A DNA stretch of 64,000 nt from assembly GCF_905220705.1 (NCBI RefSeq), contig NZ_CAJNAT010000019.1:62001-126000 (forward strand), written 5' to 3'. The notes under the pieces were generated by a model. That model saw only the letters and a program-made list of their open reading frames with translations. It searched no databases and was not told the origin of the DNA. This document shows, one piece after another, positions 54,897-63,223 of the stretch (its first letter is position 1; the number at the start of each line of letters is the position of its first letter). The position numbers and the translations under genes were made by a program. This DNA is from Paraburkholderia domus. GTDB taxonomy: Bacteria; Pseudomonadota; Gammaproteobacteria; Burkholderiales; Burkholderiaceae.

Positions 54897-55724
54897 TCAC
54901 GTGTGCGTGCGCCAGCCCGGTTCAAGGCTCACACTTGACGACCGCGCTGCAACAGCAGGATTGTCTACAGGAGCACGGCGCAATCCGCTCACAGAGACCT
55001 TCAGCCCTTGTCCATCCGTTCGGTTGAGCACAGAAAACCCGGCGTGATGCTTCGCCGCCACCTTTGCTGCGATGGCTAACCCGAGCCCACTTCCCTGTCC
55101 GGTTGTGTTTCCCGCACGATAGAACCGGTCCAACACGCGTTCAAGGTCGGCCGCCGGTATGCCAGGTCCGTTGTCGACAACCTCCAGCGTTACTTCGGCA
55201 TCGTTCGTGCAAAGCCCAACATCGACCTGCCCGCCAGGTGGGGAGTACCGAATGGCATTGTCGACGAGATTCGTGACCATCGTTGTCAGTGAGGTCTCGT
55301 CTCCATTCACGACGATTGGGCTTTCCATCGCCGCTGGACCGGTACATTCCAGACCTATGTCAATTCCCTTGTGTTCTGCCAGCACGGAAAGTTCGCCGAC
55401 TACCTGGGTGGCCACACGGCGAAGGTCGGCATTGCCCGCGCGCGCGCTTGCCTCGGCATCTTCACGCGCGAGGGTCAGCAACTGCTGGACGAGATGGATT
55501 GCGCGATTCACCCTATCCTCCAGTTTGCGCAGCAGGTCCTCATCGCTCAGTTTCGCGTGGTCCCGTCGTGCAACCTGAATCTGGAGCTTCAGCGCCGTCA
55601 ACGGAGTTCGAAGTTCATGCGCCGCGTCCGCAACAAACACGCGCTGCGCTTGCAATGCCCCGTCGAGACGTACCTGCAGGTCATTCAATGCCTCAACAAG
55701 CGGCTCGACTTCCGTGGGTATGGC
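54897..55724 (-). pseudogene. QseC-like histidine kinase, N-terminally truncated
   Basis: The frame begins at AIPTEVEPLVEALNDLQVR. It has an intact H-box (FVADAAHELRTPLTALK), N-box (TNLVDNAIRYSP) and G1/G2 boxes (VVDNGPGIP, GSGLGLAIAAKVA). The signal domain and both membrane helices are missing, and no partner regulator is adjacent. The break is at about 55724, where the oppositely oriented Met-rich gene begins, also without its N-terminus. If translated from an upstream start it would be a cytoplasmic stub. Confidence 0.8.
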
Positions 55725-55755
55725 ATTGACCATACTCCAGCAGCATTGGTTGACG

Positions 55756-56022
55756 ATGCAAAGTGCGATGACAATCATGCACGGGATGTGGGGCCCGGGG
55801 ATGAAGGGCTATGGAATGGGCCCAGGAATGATGGGTGGGACCGGGCCCGGGATGATGGGCGGCTGGGGGCATATGGGCGGCTACTACTCGCACCTGACGC
55901 CCGAGCAGCTGCGGCAGCGGCAATACATGACAGACCAATATCTGCGGATGCAGCAGGAGATGATGAACAACATGATGTTGCAACAACAGTACCGGATGGG
56001 GCCACCTGCCGATACTCAGTAG
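55756..56022 (+). pseudogene. Met/Gly-rich protein lacking its signal peptide
   Basis: The readable frame is rich in Met-Gly runs (GMWGPGMKGYGMGPGMMGG) and ends with helical YYSHLTPEQLRQRQYMTDQY. Such proteins are periplasmic, probably copper- or zinc-binding, and begin with a signal peptide, which is absent. No ribosome site precedes the ATGs. It abuts the truncated kinase. Confidence 0.6.
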
Positions 56023-56089
56023 ATATGCTGAAGAATCGATTGCTGAAAACCTTCTAGCCCTCGAGGGTCGTCAAACTACAGGAGCGGAC

Positions 56090-56437
56090 ATGAACGACAT
56101 TTCTGCCTATAAAGAGCTCACGGGCGCAGTTTCCGTTCAGATGCGAGCGATGCGCGCGTCACAACCCGAGTTGATGGCTGCATTCGGCCAACTCGCTGCA
56201 GCCGGTACAAAAAACGGGGCACTGTGCCGAAAGACGCGGGAATTGGTGGCATTAGGGATTGCGATTGCCTGTCGTTGCGATGACTGCATCGGTTTTCACG
56301 TCCAGACGCTGGTGAAACTCGGCACTACAAGAGCCGAGCTGGAGGACGTGCTCGGCACCGCGGTCTATATGGGAGGCGGCCCATCGATGATGTATGCCAC
56401 TCATGCGCTGAGAGCCTTTGAGGAGTTCTCGCCCTGA
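56090..56437 (+). CDS. AhpD-like carboxymuconolactone decarboxylase family protein
   Basis: The ATG at 56090 (GGAGCGG before it) gives 115 residues. The redox pair is in CRCDDCIGFHVQTLVKLG, with TRAELEDVLGTAVYMGGGP after. It is intact and stands between the Met-rich fragment and the next envelope gene. Similar genes accompany copper or sulfur stress genes. Confidence 0.88.
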   Translation: MNDISAYKELTGAVSVQMRAMRASQPELMAAFGQLAAAGTKNGALCRKTRELVALGIAIACRCDDCIGFHVQTLVKLGTTRAELEDVLGTAVYMGGGPSMMYATHALRAFEEFSP

Positions 56438-56513
56438 ATATCAACGCGTTCGGATTGTCTTGCCAGTTTCCGCCACGCAACCGATTCCTTGATAAAGCAC
56501 CATAGTATTTAAC

Positions 56514-57035
56514 TTAGGGCGGCGTCATGCCCGCGTGATGATGCATATGCCCATCCATCGCGTCAGCACCGTGGTCCGAAAGCTGCGCATCGAACCATAC
56601 GTGAAGTGACGACACTAATTTCGGGTCGTCGCTGCGATAGGTGAGCTCGCCTCCATCTTTAATGTTCTTATACGCAATCGTTATCTGGCCGGGCTTTGCC
56701 GCTCTGAGTTGCGCCAATCCGGGCATGTCAGCTCCGTGCGTCCGGGCAGGTCCCGAAAAATCACCATGCTGAAACTGCGTCTGGATTTCACGCAGGTGCT
56801 CACGAATCAGCTGAATCTGGACGCCATCAGTTGGGTTTTTCGCAATCACCTGCTGGGTTCCACCATCGTCCGATTTGGTGAAGATGTGAGTCGTGGCCTT
56901 GAGGCTGAACGGCATGACCGCCGCGCCTCGCTGTGCTACCTCGGCCTGACGTTCACCGTCCGTGGCGAACGATTCAAGCGGCGCGTTCAAGCCTGCAATC
57001 ACGATAAGCGCAGTAAATAATAAGGCAGGTTTCAT
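56514..57035 (-). CDS. Secreted protein, His-rich end, unknown function
   Basis: The ATG at 57035 gives 173 residues with a signal peptide (LLFTALIVIAGLNAPLESFA). The mature part has FSLKATTHIFTKSDDGGTQQVIA and ends HMHHHAGM. Database entries of this kind are often labelled aspartate carbamoyltransferase, which the sequence does not support: none of its motifs are present. Metal binding is possible from the His-rich tail. Confidence 0.75.
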   Translation of the reverse strand: MKPALLFTALIVIAGLNAPLESFATDGERQAEVAQRGAAVMPFSLKATTHIFTKSDDGGTQQVIAKNPTDGVQIQLIREHLREIQTQFQHGDFSGPARTHGADMPGLAQLRAAKPGQITIAYKNIKDGGELTYRSDDPKLVSSLHVWFDAQLSDHGADAMDGHMHHHAGMTPP

Positions 57036-57205
57036 CGAATGAGACTCCCGCGTGGTTATCAGTAATGCCTGACTGCCCCCATTCCCGCAGACAGGCCGAC
57101 AGCAAGCAAAGCTAGCAGCGCTAGCGTCGGGCCACATCCAGGCGAAGAACAAAGAGTCGCGGGGGCTGTCCTCGATGGCCCCGCCTGCACCAGTCAGTGC
57201 GAGAA

Positions 57206-57637
57206 TCAGGCCTGGTGCCGACCCAGCTTCGCACGCTCAAGGCACTCGAACACAACCATGCCGCCGAGCATCGCGGCCACAAAACCCCACGCCTTGGGAA
57301 AGCCCGCGCCCAGTGCGACCAGCGCGGGCCCCGGACAAAATCCAGCAAGCCCCCAGCCGACGCCGAACACCGCGCTTCCCAGTACAAGTCTCAGTGTCAC
57401 GTCGGTGCTGGCCGGAACCTGCATGGGCAACCCCAGCAGGGATTTCTTGCGGCGTTTTGCAAACAGGAACGCGATAGTGCCGACGGCTATCGCCCCGGCC
57501 ATCACGAATGCAAGAGACGGGTCCCAGCGCCCCGCGATGTCGAGAAAACCCAGCACCTTTGCCGGATTGGCCATGCCGGACACCATCAGGCCAACGCCGA
57601 ACAGAAGCCCGGAAAGTAAAGCGGTGAGCCAACCCAT
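57206..57637 (-). CDS. YeeE/YedE-like (DUF6691) membrane protein
   Basis: This 143-residue protein has four membrane helices. It has GVGLMVSGMANPAKVLGFLDI and GVGWGLAGFCPGPALVALGAG, where a conserved Cys lies. YedE-type channels import thiosulfate or sulfur compounds. This half pairs with the next gene, one base away, to make the full transporter. Confidence 0.9.
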   Translation of the reverse strand: MGWLTALLSGLLFGVGLMVSGMANPAKVLGFLDIAGRWDPSLAFVMAGAIAVGTIAFLFAKRRKKSLLGLPMQVPASTDVTLRLVLGSAVFGVGWGLAGFCPGPALVALGAGFPKAWGFVAAMLGGMVVFECLERAKLGRHQA

Positions 57638-57638
57638 T

Positions 57639-58073
57639 TCAGCCTCCCAGCAGATGTCTGGACACGAACACGGTCAGAAAACCGCTTGCCATGAATGTTG
57701 CCGTCGCGACAAGCGAACGGATGGACCCGCGCGAGATGCCGCAGACACCATGGCCGCTCGTGCAACCGCTCGCGTAACGCGTGCCGATGCCAACCAGAAA
57801 TCCCGCGGCGAGTATTTCGCCCCACCCAGCCTGGATATCGGGCGCTATCGGCTTACCCAGCAAGCCTGCCAGCGCAGGTGCCCCGACAAGCCCTGCAAGA
57901 AAAGCGACACGCCATCCCGCATCTTTCTGTGGCGAGCCCAGCAGGCCGCCGAGAATACCGCTGATGCCAGCGATACGTCCGTTGAAGAGAACAAGCACGG
58001 CAGCCGCAGCGCCAATCACCAGGCCGCCTGCCAGTGACAGGCCCGGCGTGAAACTCGCGATATCAATCGACAC
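57639..58073 (-). CDS. YeeE/YedE-like membrane protein
   Basis: This 144-residue half has FNGRIAGISGILGG and the Cys-bearing RYASGCTSGHGVCGISRGS. The conserved Cys pair is the likely thiol path for sulfur import. It lies between the BigR-like regulator and its partner half, with 15- and 1-base spacings, so it is in one operon. Confidence 0.92.
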   Translation of the reverse strand: MSIDIASFTPGLSLAGGLVIGAAAAVLVLFNGRIAGISGILGGLLGSPQKDAGWRVAFLAGLVGAPALAGLLGKPIAPDIQAGWGEILAAGFLVGIGTRYASGCTSGHGVCGISRGSIRSLVATATFMASGFLTVFVSRHLLGG

Positions 58074-58088
58074 GGCCCCTCCTCATCT

Positions 58089-58406
58089 TCATTGGGCGCA
58101 AAACTGGTCGTACAGGACGGTCATGACTGCAATCGCTTCCTTGCTCGCGATGGAATAAAAGATGCTTTTTCCATCCCGACGCGTCTCGACGAGTTCGCTT
58201 TCACGAAGTACGCCAAGCTGCTGGGAGAGCGTGGGCTGACGTATCCCCAACTGCTCTTCGAGGTCGCTCACGCACAACTCGCCCTGAGATAACTGGCACA
58301 TCAGCAACAACCGGTCAGGATTGGCCAGAACCTTCAGTAGCGCACAAGCTTTCTCTGCTGAGGCCTGCATCACCGCAAGCTCGATTGGGGCGGACTTCTT
58401 CCTCAT
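58089..58406 (-). CDS. bigR: BigR/SqrR-like ArsR-family persulfide sensor
   Basis: This 105-residue winged-helix protein has LANPDRLLLMCQLSQGELCVSDLEEQLG and RQPTLSQQLGVLRESELVETRR. Cys37 and Cys103 are 66 residues apart, exactly as the redox pair of BigR (Cys42/Cys108) and SqrR. That pair forms a tetrasulfide on exposure to persulfide and lifts repression. It is divergent from the persulfide-dioxygenase-like gene and heads the YedE operon. Confidence 0.88.
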   Translation of the reverse strand: MRKKSAPIELAVMQASAEKACALLKVLANPDRLLLMCQLSQGELCVSDLEEQLGIRQPTLSQQLGVLRESELVETRRDGKSIFYSIASKEAIAVMTVLYDQFCAQ

Positions 58407-58417
58407 CTGATCATCCT

Positions 58418-58465
58418 ATAATTTATACACCCATATTATATTTAATAATAAATTATTTGTACATA
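58418..58465. promoter_or_regulatory. AT-rich operator/promoter between bigR and the dioxygenase gene
   Basis: This is a run of nearly pure A/T in a GC-rich neighbourhood. It contains AATAAT-AA-ATTATT (58445-58458), a perfect inverted repeat. BigR operators are AT-rich palindromes, so this is the likely shared control site. Confidence 0.65.
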
Positions 58466-58492
58466 GAATGAACGGCATCTGAGGAGGTCTGG

Positions 58493-59308
58493 ATGCAGCC
58501 CATCGTTCAACCGTTTTTTGACCCGGTCACCGGCACAGTCACATACGTAGTTTTCCAGTCCGGGCATCCGGAATGCGCAGTCATTGACCCGGTCCTTGAC
58601 TACGATCCCAAAGCAGGACTCACTTCAACGACGAATGCCGACAAGGTCACCGAGTTCGTTAGCCAGCATGGCCTGAGCGTTCAGTGGATTCTGGAGACTC
58701 ACGCGCACGCGGACCACTTGTCCGCAGCGCATTATTTGCGGGGCGAGCTCGACGGGAAGATTGCGATTGGAGAGCACATTCGCACCGTTCAAGCGGTCTT
58801 CGGGAAGCTTTTTAATCTCGAGTCGGAATTTCATGCAGACGGGTCCCAGTTCGACTATCTGTTTCGCGAAGACGAGGAGTTTTTTATCGGTGGCCTGACG
58901 GCAAAAGCGTTGTATGTGCCGGGCCACACCCCTGCGGGCACGGCCTACCAGGTTGGCGATGCGGTCTTCGTGGGCGACACGCTTTTCATGCCAGATGTCG
59001 GTACCGCACGCTGCGACTTCCCCGGCGGCGATGCCCACAGGCTATACGGGTCGATTCGGAAGCTGCTGGGCCTGCCGGGCAACACCCGGCTTTTCATGTG
59101 CCACGACTATCCGCCCGAGGGCCGGACACCCGAGTGGGAAACCACGGTGCTCGCGCAGCGTGCGCATAACATCCATGTGCACGACGGCGTAACGGAAGAA
59201 CAGTTCGTCAGCATGACGCGAAGCACGCGACGCAACGCTTGCGATGCCCGTTCTTATCCTGCCATCCGTCCAGGTGAATATACGGGCCGGCGATTTCCCA
59301 CCTGCTGA
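58493..59308 (+). CDS. Persulfide-dioxygenase-like (ETHE1/Blh) MBL-fold enzyme with late frameshift
   Basis: The ATG at 58493 (GAGGAGG before it) gives 271 residues. The metal site is intact: THAHADH, GHTPAG, GDTLFMPDVGTARCDFPGG and CHDYPPEG. After EEQFVSM an extra A at 59216 shifts the frame, so the product ends RRFPTC at 59308. The other frame continues from CGC 59217 with REARDATLAMPVLILPSVQV and ends KIPLNAL at 59354, the usual family end. So about 46 native C-terminal residues are replaced. It oxidises glutathione persulfide in this family; the change may weaken it or be a sequencing error. Confidence 0.85.
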   Translation: MQPIVQPFFDPVTGTVTYVVFQSGHPECAVIDPVLDYDPKAGLTSTTNADKVTEFVSQHGLSVQWILETHAHADHLSAAHYLRGELDGKIAIGEHIRTVQAVFGKLFNLESEFHADGSQFDYLFREDEEFFIGGLTAKALYVPGHTPAGTAYQVGDAVFVGDTLFMPDVGTARCDFPGGDAHRLYGSIRKLLGLPGNTRLFMCHDYPPEGRTPEWETTVLAQRAHNIHVHDGVTEEQFVSMTRSTRRNACDARSYPAIRPGEYTGRRFPTC

Positions 59309-59381
59309 GGAAAACGGTACTTGCTACCTGAAGATTCCCTTAAACGCACTCTGATGTGAACACTATGCAGCACCGACTCGT

Positions 59382-59624
59382 CTGCTGGGCATCTTCGGCA
59401 TCGGGGCGAGCCTTACGCTGGCGATTCTCGGCTCTCTTTCGCGGGCCTCCCTATCACGGCTTCGAGGTCGGCTTGGCTCTGCGGGAACCGTTGGAAAAAC
59501 TGTTCTCGGAGCAATGTTCATCGTCTTCGGCGTGCTCGCGCTCACAGGGCTGGATAAGATGTTGGAGACGGCGCTGCTGTCTGTGAGCCCGGCTTGGTTG
59601 ACCAACTTCACAACGTCCCTGTGA
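59382..59624 (+). pseudogene. CcdA/DsbD-like membrane protein, C-terminal remnant
   Basis: The open frame reads LLGIFGIGASLTLAILGSL then VGKTVLGAMFIVFGVLALTG and LDKMLETALL and SPAWLTNFTTSL, ending at TGA 59622-59624. This is the end of a CcdA-type thiol-disulfide transporter. The first four membrane helices are missing. It sits 27 bases after the true end of the dioxygenase gene, where a full gene would be expected. Confidence 0.75.
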
Positions 59625-60028
59625 GCCTCGCAAGACATAGATGTCAACGCCGGATGAGGGGTACGTGGTATCGCGCTTTCTGTTTCACAAATATTCGCAA
59701 ATTACCGCTCCGCACAAGAGGCGATTCGGCAAATCACTCAGGAACGGATAGTTTGCCGGACCTGCCTGCTGCCTCGCGCGTTCATCGCGCCCGGAAACGC
59801 CTGCCGCGCGCAAGCCCGTTGCTCGAACCTGACGGGACCGGCGACATCTCCGAGGCAAGGGCCGACGAATCGTTACATCGTGCCCCGGTGGATAGCAGAA
59901 TGGTAGGCTCGCCATCAACCGCCGTGAACGACATTTCGACTTTGGGCTTGTCGTGCGTGACACTGCATTCGCCACGCTGCTCTAAATAGCGGTCGGCATA
60001 TGGCCGGCAATGCGCCGGCCGTCGTCAC
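59625..60028. other. 404-base gap with a hairpin after aioA
   Basis: No gene is recognised. At 60002-60020 GGCCGGC-AATGC-GCCGGCC is a perfect hairpin just past the aioA stop, without T-run. A minus-strand frame from 60000 to about 59797 stays open for 67 codons (reads ADRYLEQRGECSV, then TAVDGEPTILL) but has no start or family likeness; it may be a remnant. Confidence 0.35.
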
Positions 60029-62506
60029 CTATGTATAACGGCGACTCTTGAAGCTGACCGTTTGCTTGTAATCCTCCATCGACCCGACTCGCCGGATGTT
60101 CGCCCAAGTGCCCTTGTAGTACGGAATGATGTTACGGTCCGTCCATGTGGTCGTGACGTTGTCCTGGATGCCGTTGATGTGGCCAAACACCATGAAGGTC
60201 TGGTCATGTTTCAGTTCGGCCACGGGATAGGCCATCGCGTAGGTGGACCCAAAGTCGTTGAAGACCTCGACGATATCGCCAGCGCCAATTCCGAGCCCCT
60301 GTGCATCGTCCGGGTTGATTTCGATGTAGGCCATCGGGTCACGGGCGCGGACGAATTCGTTGTACTGGTCGTGGTACACCGTTTGCCACACCTCATTCGT
60401 GCGACCGTTATTAATCCAGAAGCGGTATTTCCCTTTCTGGTCTGCAACCAGCTTTGGCAACCCTGGCCACGGAGACGGCTTGAACTGCGCCTTGCCGTCT
60501 GGCGTATCGAATTTGCCGTCCATGTACATCATTTCGGTGCCGACGAGCTTCCCTCCTTCCCACGCCTTCGCTGGCAACTGCACGCCGTTGTTGGCCATGA
60601 CGCGTAGACGTTCGTAGGTGACCAGGTTACCTGTATTGCCGCCCTGACTATCTATCTTTTCCACTCCCGGTTGCCCGGCACGACGGAATCCATCGTTGAA
60701 CGCGTCCTCCTCGGTCTTCCAGTCGAAACCGTCAAACCGCGAGGCCATCTTCGTGTTGCCATCTTTCTGATACATGGCGCGCAACGTGTTGGCGACGCGC
60801 GCGGCGATGAGACAGTCTGGCATCGCGCTTCCGGGTGGGTCCATGAACCGTTCGGATAGGCGCATGCGGCGCTCACCGTTCATAGATGTCAGATTCATCT
60901 CACCCGGGTGCGTTGCGGGCAGCATGAGGTGCGCGGCCTCCTGGAGCTTGGTCGGATAGATGTTGATGCTCGTCACGAACAGGCCACCCTTGGTGGTTGC
61001 GTCGTAGATGATGTCGACCATCTGCTCGGTGCTCGCGCCACGTGCACCCTGCATCGCATCTTTCACAATCTGCGAGCGACGCAACACCACCTCGCGCAGT
61101 CCCTGCGCGTTGTTGCTCGTCTGGAAGTTATTGCACGCCCACCACGTCATCATCCGCCCCTTGCCATGGATGAGTTCCTGGTCGATGTATATCTTTGTAT
61201 TGCCGGGATACGGCGGCCTCGTGTACCCCTCCTGATGTCCGCCCATGCGCACGCAGCCCGTGCCTCGCCGTCCGACATTGTGAGTGGCCAGCGCAACGTC
61301 CAGTAGCGACGACTGAATCAGATAATTGTCATTACCCCAGATGATGCCCTTTTCGTAGGTATGCATCGTTCTCGGAAGCTGCCCAGGTCCCTTCGGCTTA
61401 TACGACCATTCCGCTGCAGTCTGAATTTTTTCAACAGGTACGCCCGTGATTTTGCTGCACTCATCGAGTGACAGCTTATTGGCCTGGACAGCGGCGTCGA
61501 ACCCATTCGTATGCGCAGCAATGAAATCCTTGTCGATCCATCCCTGCTGGACCACGTAGGTAAAAATCCCGTTGAACAACGCGATGTCAGTGCCCGGCTG
61601 AATATCCAGATGCAGCACGGTGTCCTTTCCGGCTACCTGCTCGGCAATGGCAACAGTTGGCGTGCGTCGTGGGTCCACGAATACGACCTTTGTCTTCGGG
61701 AACGCCTCACCCGGGAAGCGCTGCTTTTTCTTGTCGAGCGTCGCGCCCTGCAGGTTCGGCACCCAGTGGTTCAGAAAATAGTTCGTTTGCGTTTCGTAGG
61801 AGTTCGCGCCGATGGACCAGATGACATCGGCCAGCTCGGCATCCTCGTACGAATTGTTCAGCTCGCCAATGCCCATCTCGCGTGTAGCGTGGCACTCCGA
61901 GTTGTACGCCGGCCGGTTGTGAATGCGGACCATCGGGGTCTGTAGCGCGGTAAACATCAGCTTGCCGGAACCCCACGTGTTCTCGAATCCGCCACCCGCA
62001 CCGCCATGGTCGAACGCAGAAAAGACAATGCCGCTCGGCCCATCCTTGTCGAGCACCTTCTTCATCAGGCCGGCGTACAGCGCCATCGCCTGGTCCCAGG
62101 TCGTATCCACCCACTGGTCGCTCAGGTAGATGCGCGGTTGTCTCAGGCGCTCCTGGGTGATTCCGTCTGGTGTGTACATGTACGTCGCCATCTTGCCACC
62201 ACGCGTCGAACTCAAGCCGCTGTTCACAACGCAACTCTTGTCCGGAACAACCATGATGGTGTGGCGCGAGCCGTCGCGGTCGGTGACCACGTTTTCCATG
62301 GCAGGCGTCATGATGAGCGTGAGCGGTGGCAACTGTTTGCGGAAATCAACGCCGAGCGCATTCTGGTTGGGCGCGCGGCCACCCTCCTGGTCTTCCGGCC
62401 ACTTGTACACGTGATATCCGCATCCAACGATGCAGAAGTGGCAGGTCATATTGGTTCGCTGGGCCGTGACCGGCGGTAGCGCAATGCGGTCCTTATCGGT
62501 AGGCAT
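60029..62506 (-). CDS. aioA: Arsenite oxidase large subunit (molybdopterin, 3Fe-4S)
   Basis: The protein has 825 residues, the known length of AioA. The 3Fe-4S ligands are Cys22, Cys25 and Cys29 in TCHFCIVGCGYHVYKWP, with Ser near residue 99 where other DMSO-reductase-family members have a fourth ligand. Further AioA features are IHNRPAYNSECHATREMG and QGATLDKKK. It oxidises arsenite to arsenate in the periplasm, passing electrons through AioB. It lies 16 bases after aioB, and both follow one sigma-54 promoter. It looks intact. Confidence 0.97.
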   Translation of the reverse strand: MPTDKDRIALPPVTAQRTNMTCHFCIVGCGYHVYKWPEDQEGGRAPNQNALGVDFRKQLPPLTLIMTPAMENVVTDRDGSRHTIMVVPDKSCVVNSGLSSTRGGKMATYMYTPDGITQERLRQPRIYLSDQWVDTTWDQAMALYAGLMKKVLDKDGPSGIVFSAFDHGGAGGGFENTWGSGKLMFTALQTPMVRIHNRPAYNSECHATREMGIGELNNSYEDAELADVIWSIGANSYETQTNYFLNHWVPNLQGATLDKKKQRFPGEAFPKTKVVFVDPRRTPTVAIAEQVAGKDTVLHLDIQPGTDIALFNGIFTYVVQQGWIDKDFIAAHTNGFDAAVQANKLSLDECSKITGVPVEKIQTAAEWSYKPKGPGQLPRTMHTYEKGIIWGNDNYLIQSSLLDVALATHNVGRRGTGCVRMGGHQEGYTRPPYPGNTKIYIDQELIHGKGRMMTWWACNNFQTSNNAQGLREVVLRRSQIVKDAMQGARGASTEQMVDIIYDATTKGGLFVTSINIYPTKLQEAAHLMLPATHPGEMNLTSMNGERRMRLSERFMDPPGSAMPDCLIAARVANTLRAMYQKDGNTKMASRFDGFDWKTEEDAFNDGFRRAGQPGVEKIDSQGGNTGNLVTYERLRVMANNGVQLPAKAWEGGKLVGTEMMYMDGKFDTPDGKAQFKPSPWPGLPKLVADQKGKYRFWINNGRTNEVWQTVYHDQYNEFVRARDPMAYIEINPDDAQGLGIGAGDIVEVFNDFGSTYAMAYPVAELKHDQTFMVFGHINGIQDNVTTTWTDRNIIPYYKGTWANIRRVGSMEDYKQTVSFKSRRYT

Positions 62507-62522
62507 TTTCAGCTCCTCGAAC

Positions 62523-63047
62523 TCAAAGAACGTTGGCCTGACGGCCGTAAATCAAACCTTCGATGCCGACTGCCGACACAGTGCCCGTCTTCTCGTCGTA
62601 GTGAAGTCGAACGCGCGGCAGATTTTCGGTGGCCTGCCCGGCAATCATCTGTCCGGCTTTCTCCGCGTCGAACATGCTGAAGTGGCAAGGACACTTGAAA
62701 ACCTTCGTCGTGGGCTCGTACATGACAGGACAGCCCATGTGGGTGCACATTGCGCTATAGGCGACGATGTCGCCGTCCGGTCCGACGCCACCCGGTACCG
62801 GGCTCCCCAGCTTGAGCGCGGTGCAGGGCGATGCGGCATCGGGGTAGGCAAACGAGACTGGCGCGTTGAGCGCCATGCCTCCGACATGGGCTACGGGTTT
62901 TCTCGGATACGGAAGTTTTGTCCGGCTTGTATCCGTTGTGTTCGCGGCAGAAGCCACGTTCGGAGCGAGCGCTGACGCGGCGGTAGCCGCAATCGAGCCG
63001 CCACTCAGTTTTAAAAATGTACGACGTGCGACTTTTAACTCTGACAT
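62523..63047 (-). CDS. aioB: Arsenite oxidase Rieske subunit
   Basis: The 174-residue protein has a twin-arginine signal (ARRTFLKLSGGSIAATAAS), which exports the folded AioAB complex. The Rieske ligands lie in CTHMGCP and CPCHFSMFD, and the extra Cys of each motif would form the disulfide known in proteobacterial AioB. It precedes aioA with a 16-base gap. A GGAGGAG ribosome site lies before the ATG. Confidence 0.96.
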   Translation of the reverse strand: MSELKVARRTFLKLSGGSIAATAASALAPNVASAANTTDTSRTKLPYPRKPVAHVGGMALNAPVSFAYPDAASPCTALKLGSPVPGGVGPDGDIVAYSAMCTHMGCPVMYEPTTKVFKCPCHFSMFDAEKAGQMIAGQATENLPRVRLHYDEKTGTVSAVGIEGLIYGRQANVL

Positions 63048-63099
63048 GGTCTCCTCCTCGCTTGAATCTTGCTCAGGTAGTCGTTAGCATCGACTTAAT

Positions 63100-63115
63100 G
63101 GCAAGAGGTATGCCA
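63100..63115 (-). promoter_or_regulatory. Sigma-54 (-24/-12) promoter of aioBA
   Basis: On the minus strand TGGCATA-CCTC-TTGC fits the consensus TGGCACG-N4-TTGC, with the GG at -24 and GC at -12 exactly ten bases apart. Transcription would begin near 63090 and leave a leader of about 43 bases before aioB. aioBA promoters of this type are known to need RpoN and AioR. Confidence 0.85.
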
Positions 63116-63183
63116 TGCGGTCAAACGTCCGCCGAGAGCCTTGCGCACTGCGGGTAGGAATGCAGCAGACCTGATGGACGCCA

Positions 63184-63197
63184 TTACCGTCCGGTAA
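63184..63197. promoter_or_regulatory. Palindrome, candidate AioR upstream activating site
   Basis: TTACCG-TC-CGGTAA is a perfect inverted repeat; one mismatched pair extends it to 20 bases. It is 69 bases upstream of the aioB -24 element and 26 bases before the aioX start. Position and symmetry suit an NtrC-type activator, and it lies between both genes. Confidence 0.65.
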
Positions 63198-63223
63198 CGG
63201 TTCGTCGCGGGGAGTGAGCCGTT

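Noticed and set aside
56514..57035. Naming the secreted protein aspartate carbamoyltransferase
   Set aside because: None of the transcarbamoylase motifs are present; the label would be a propagated error.
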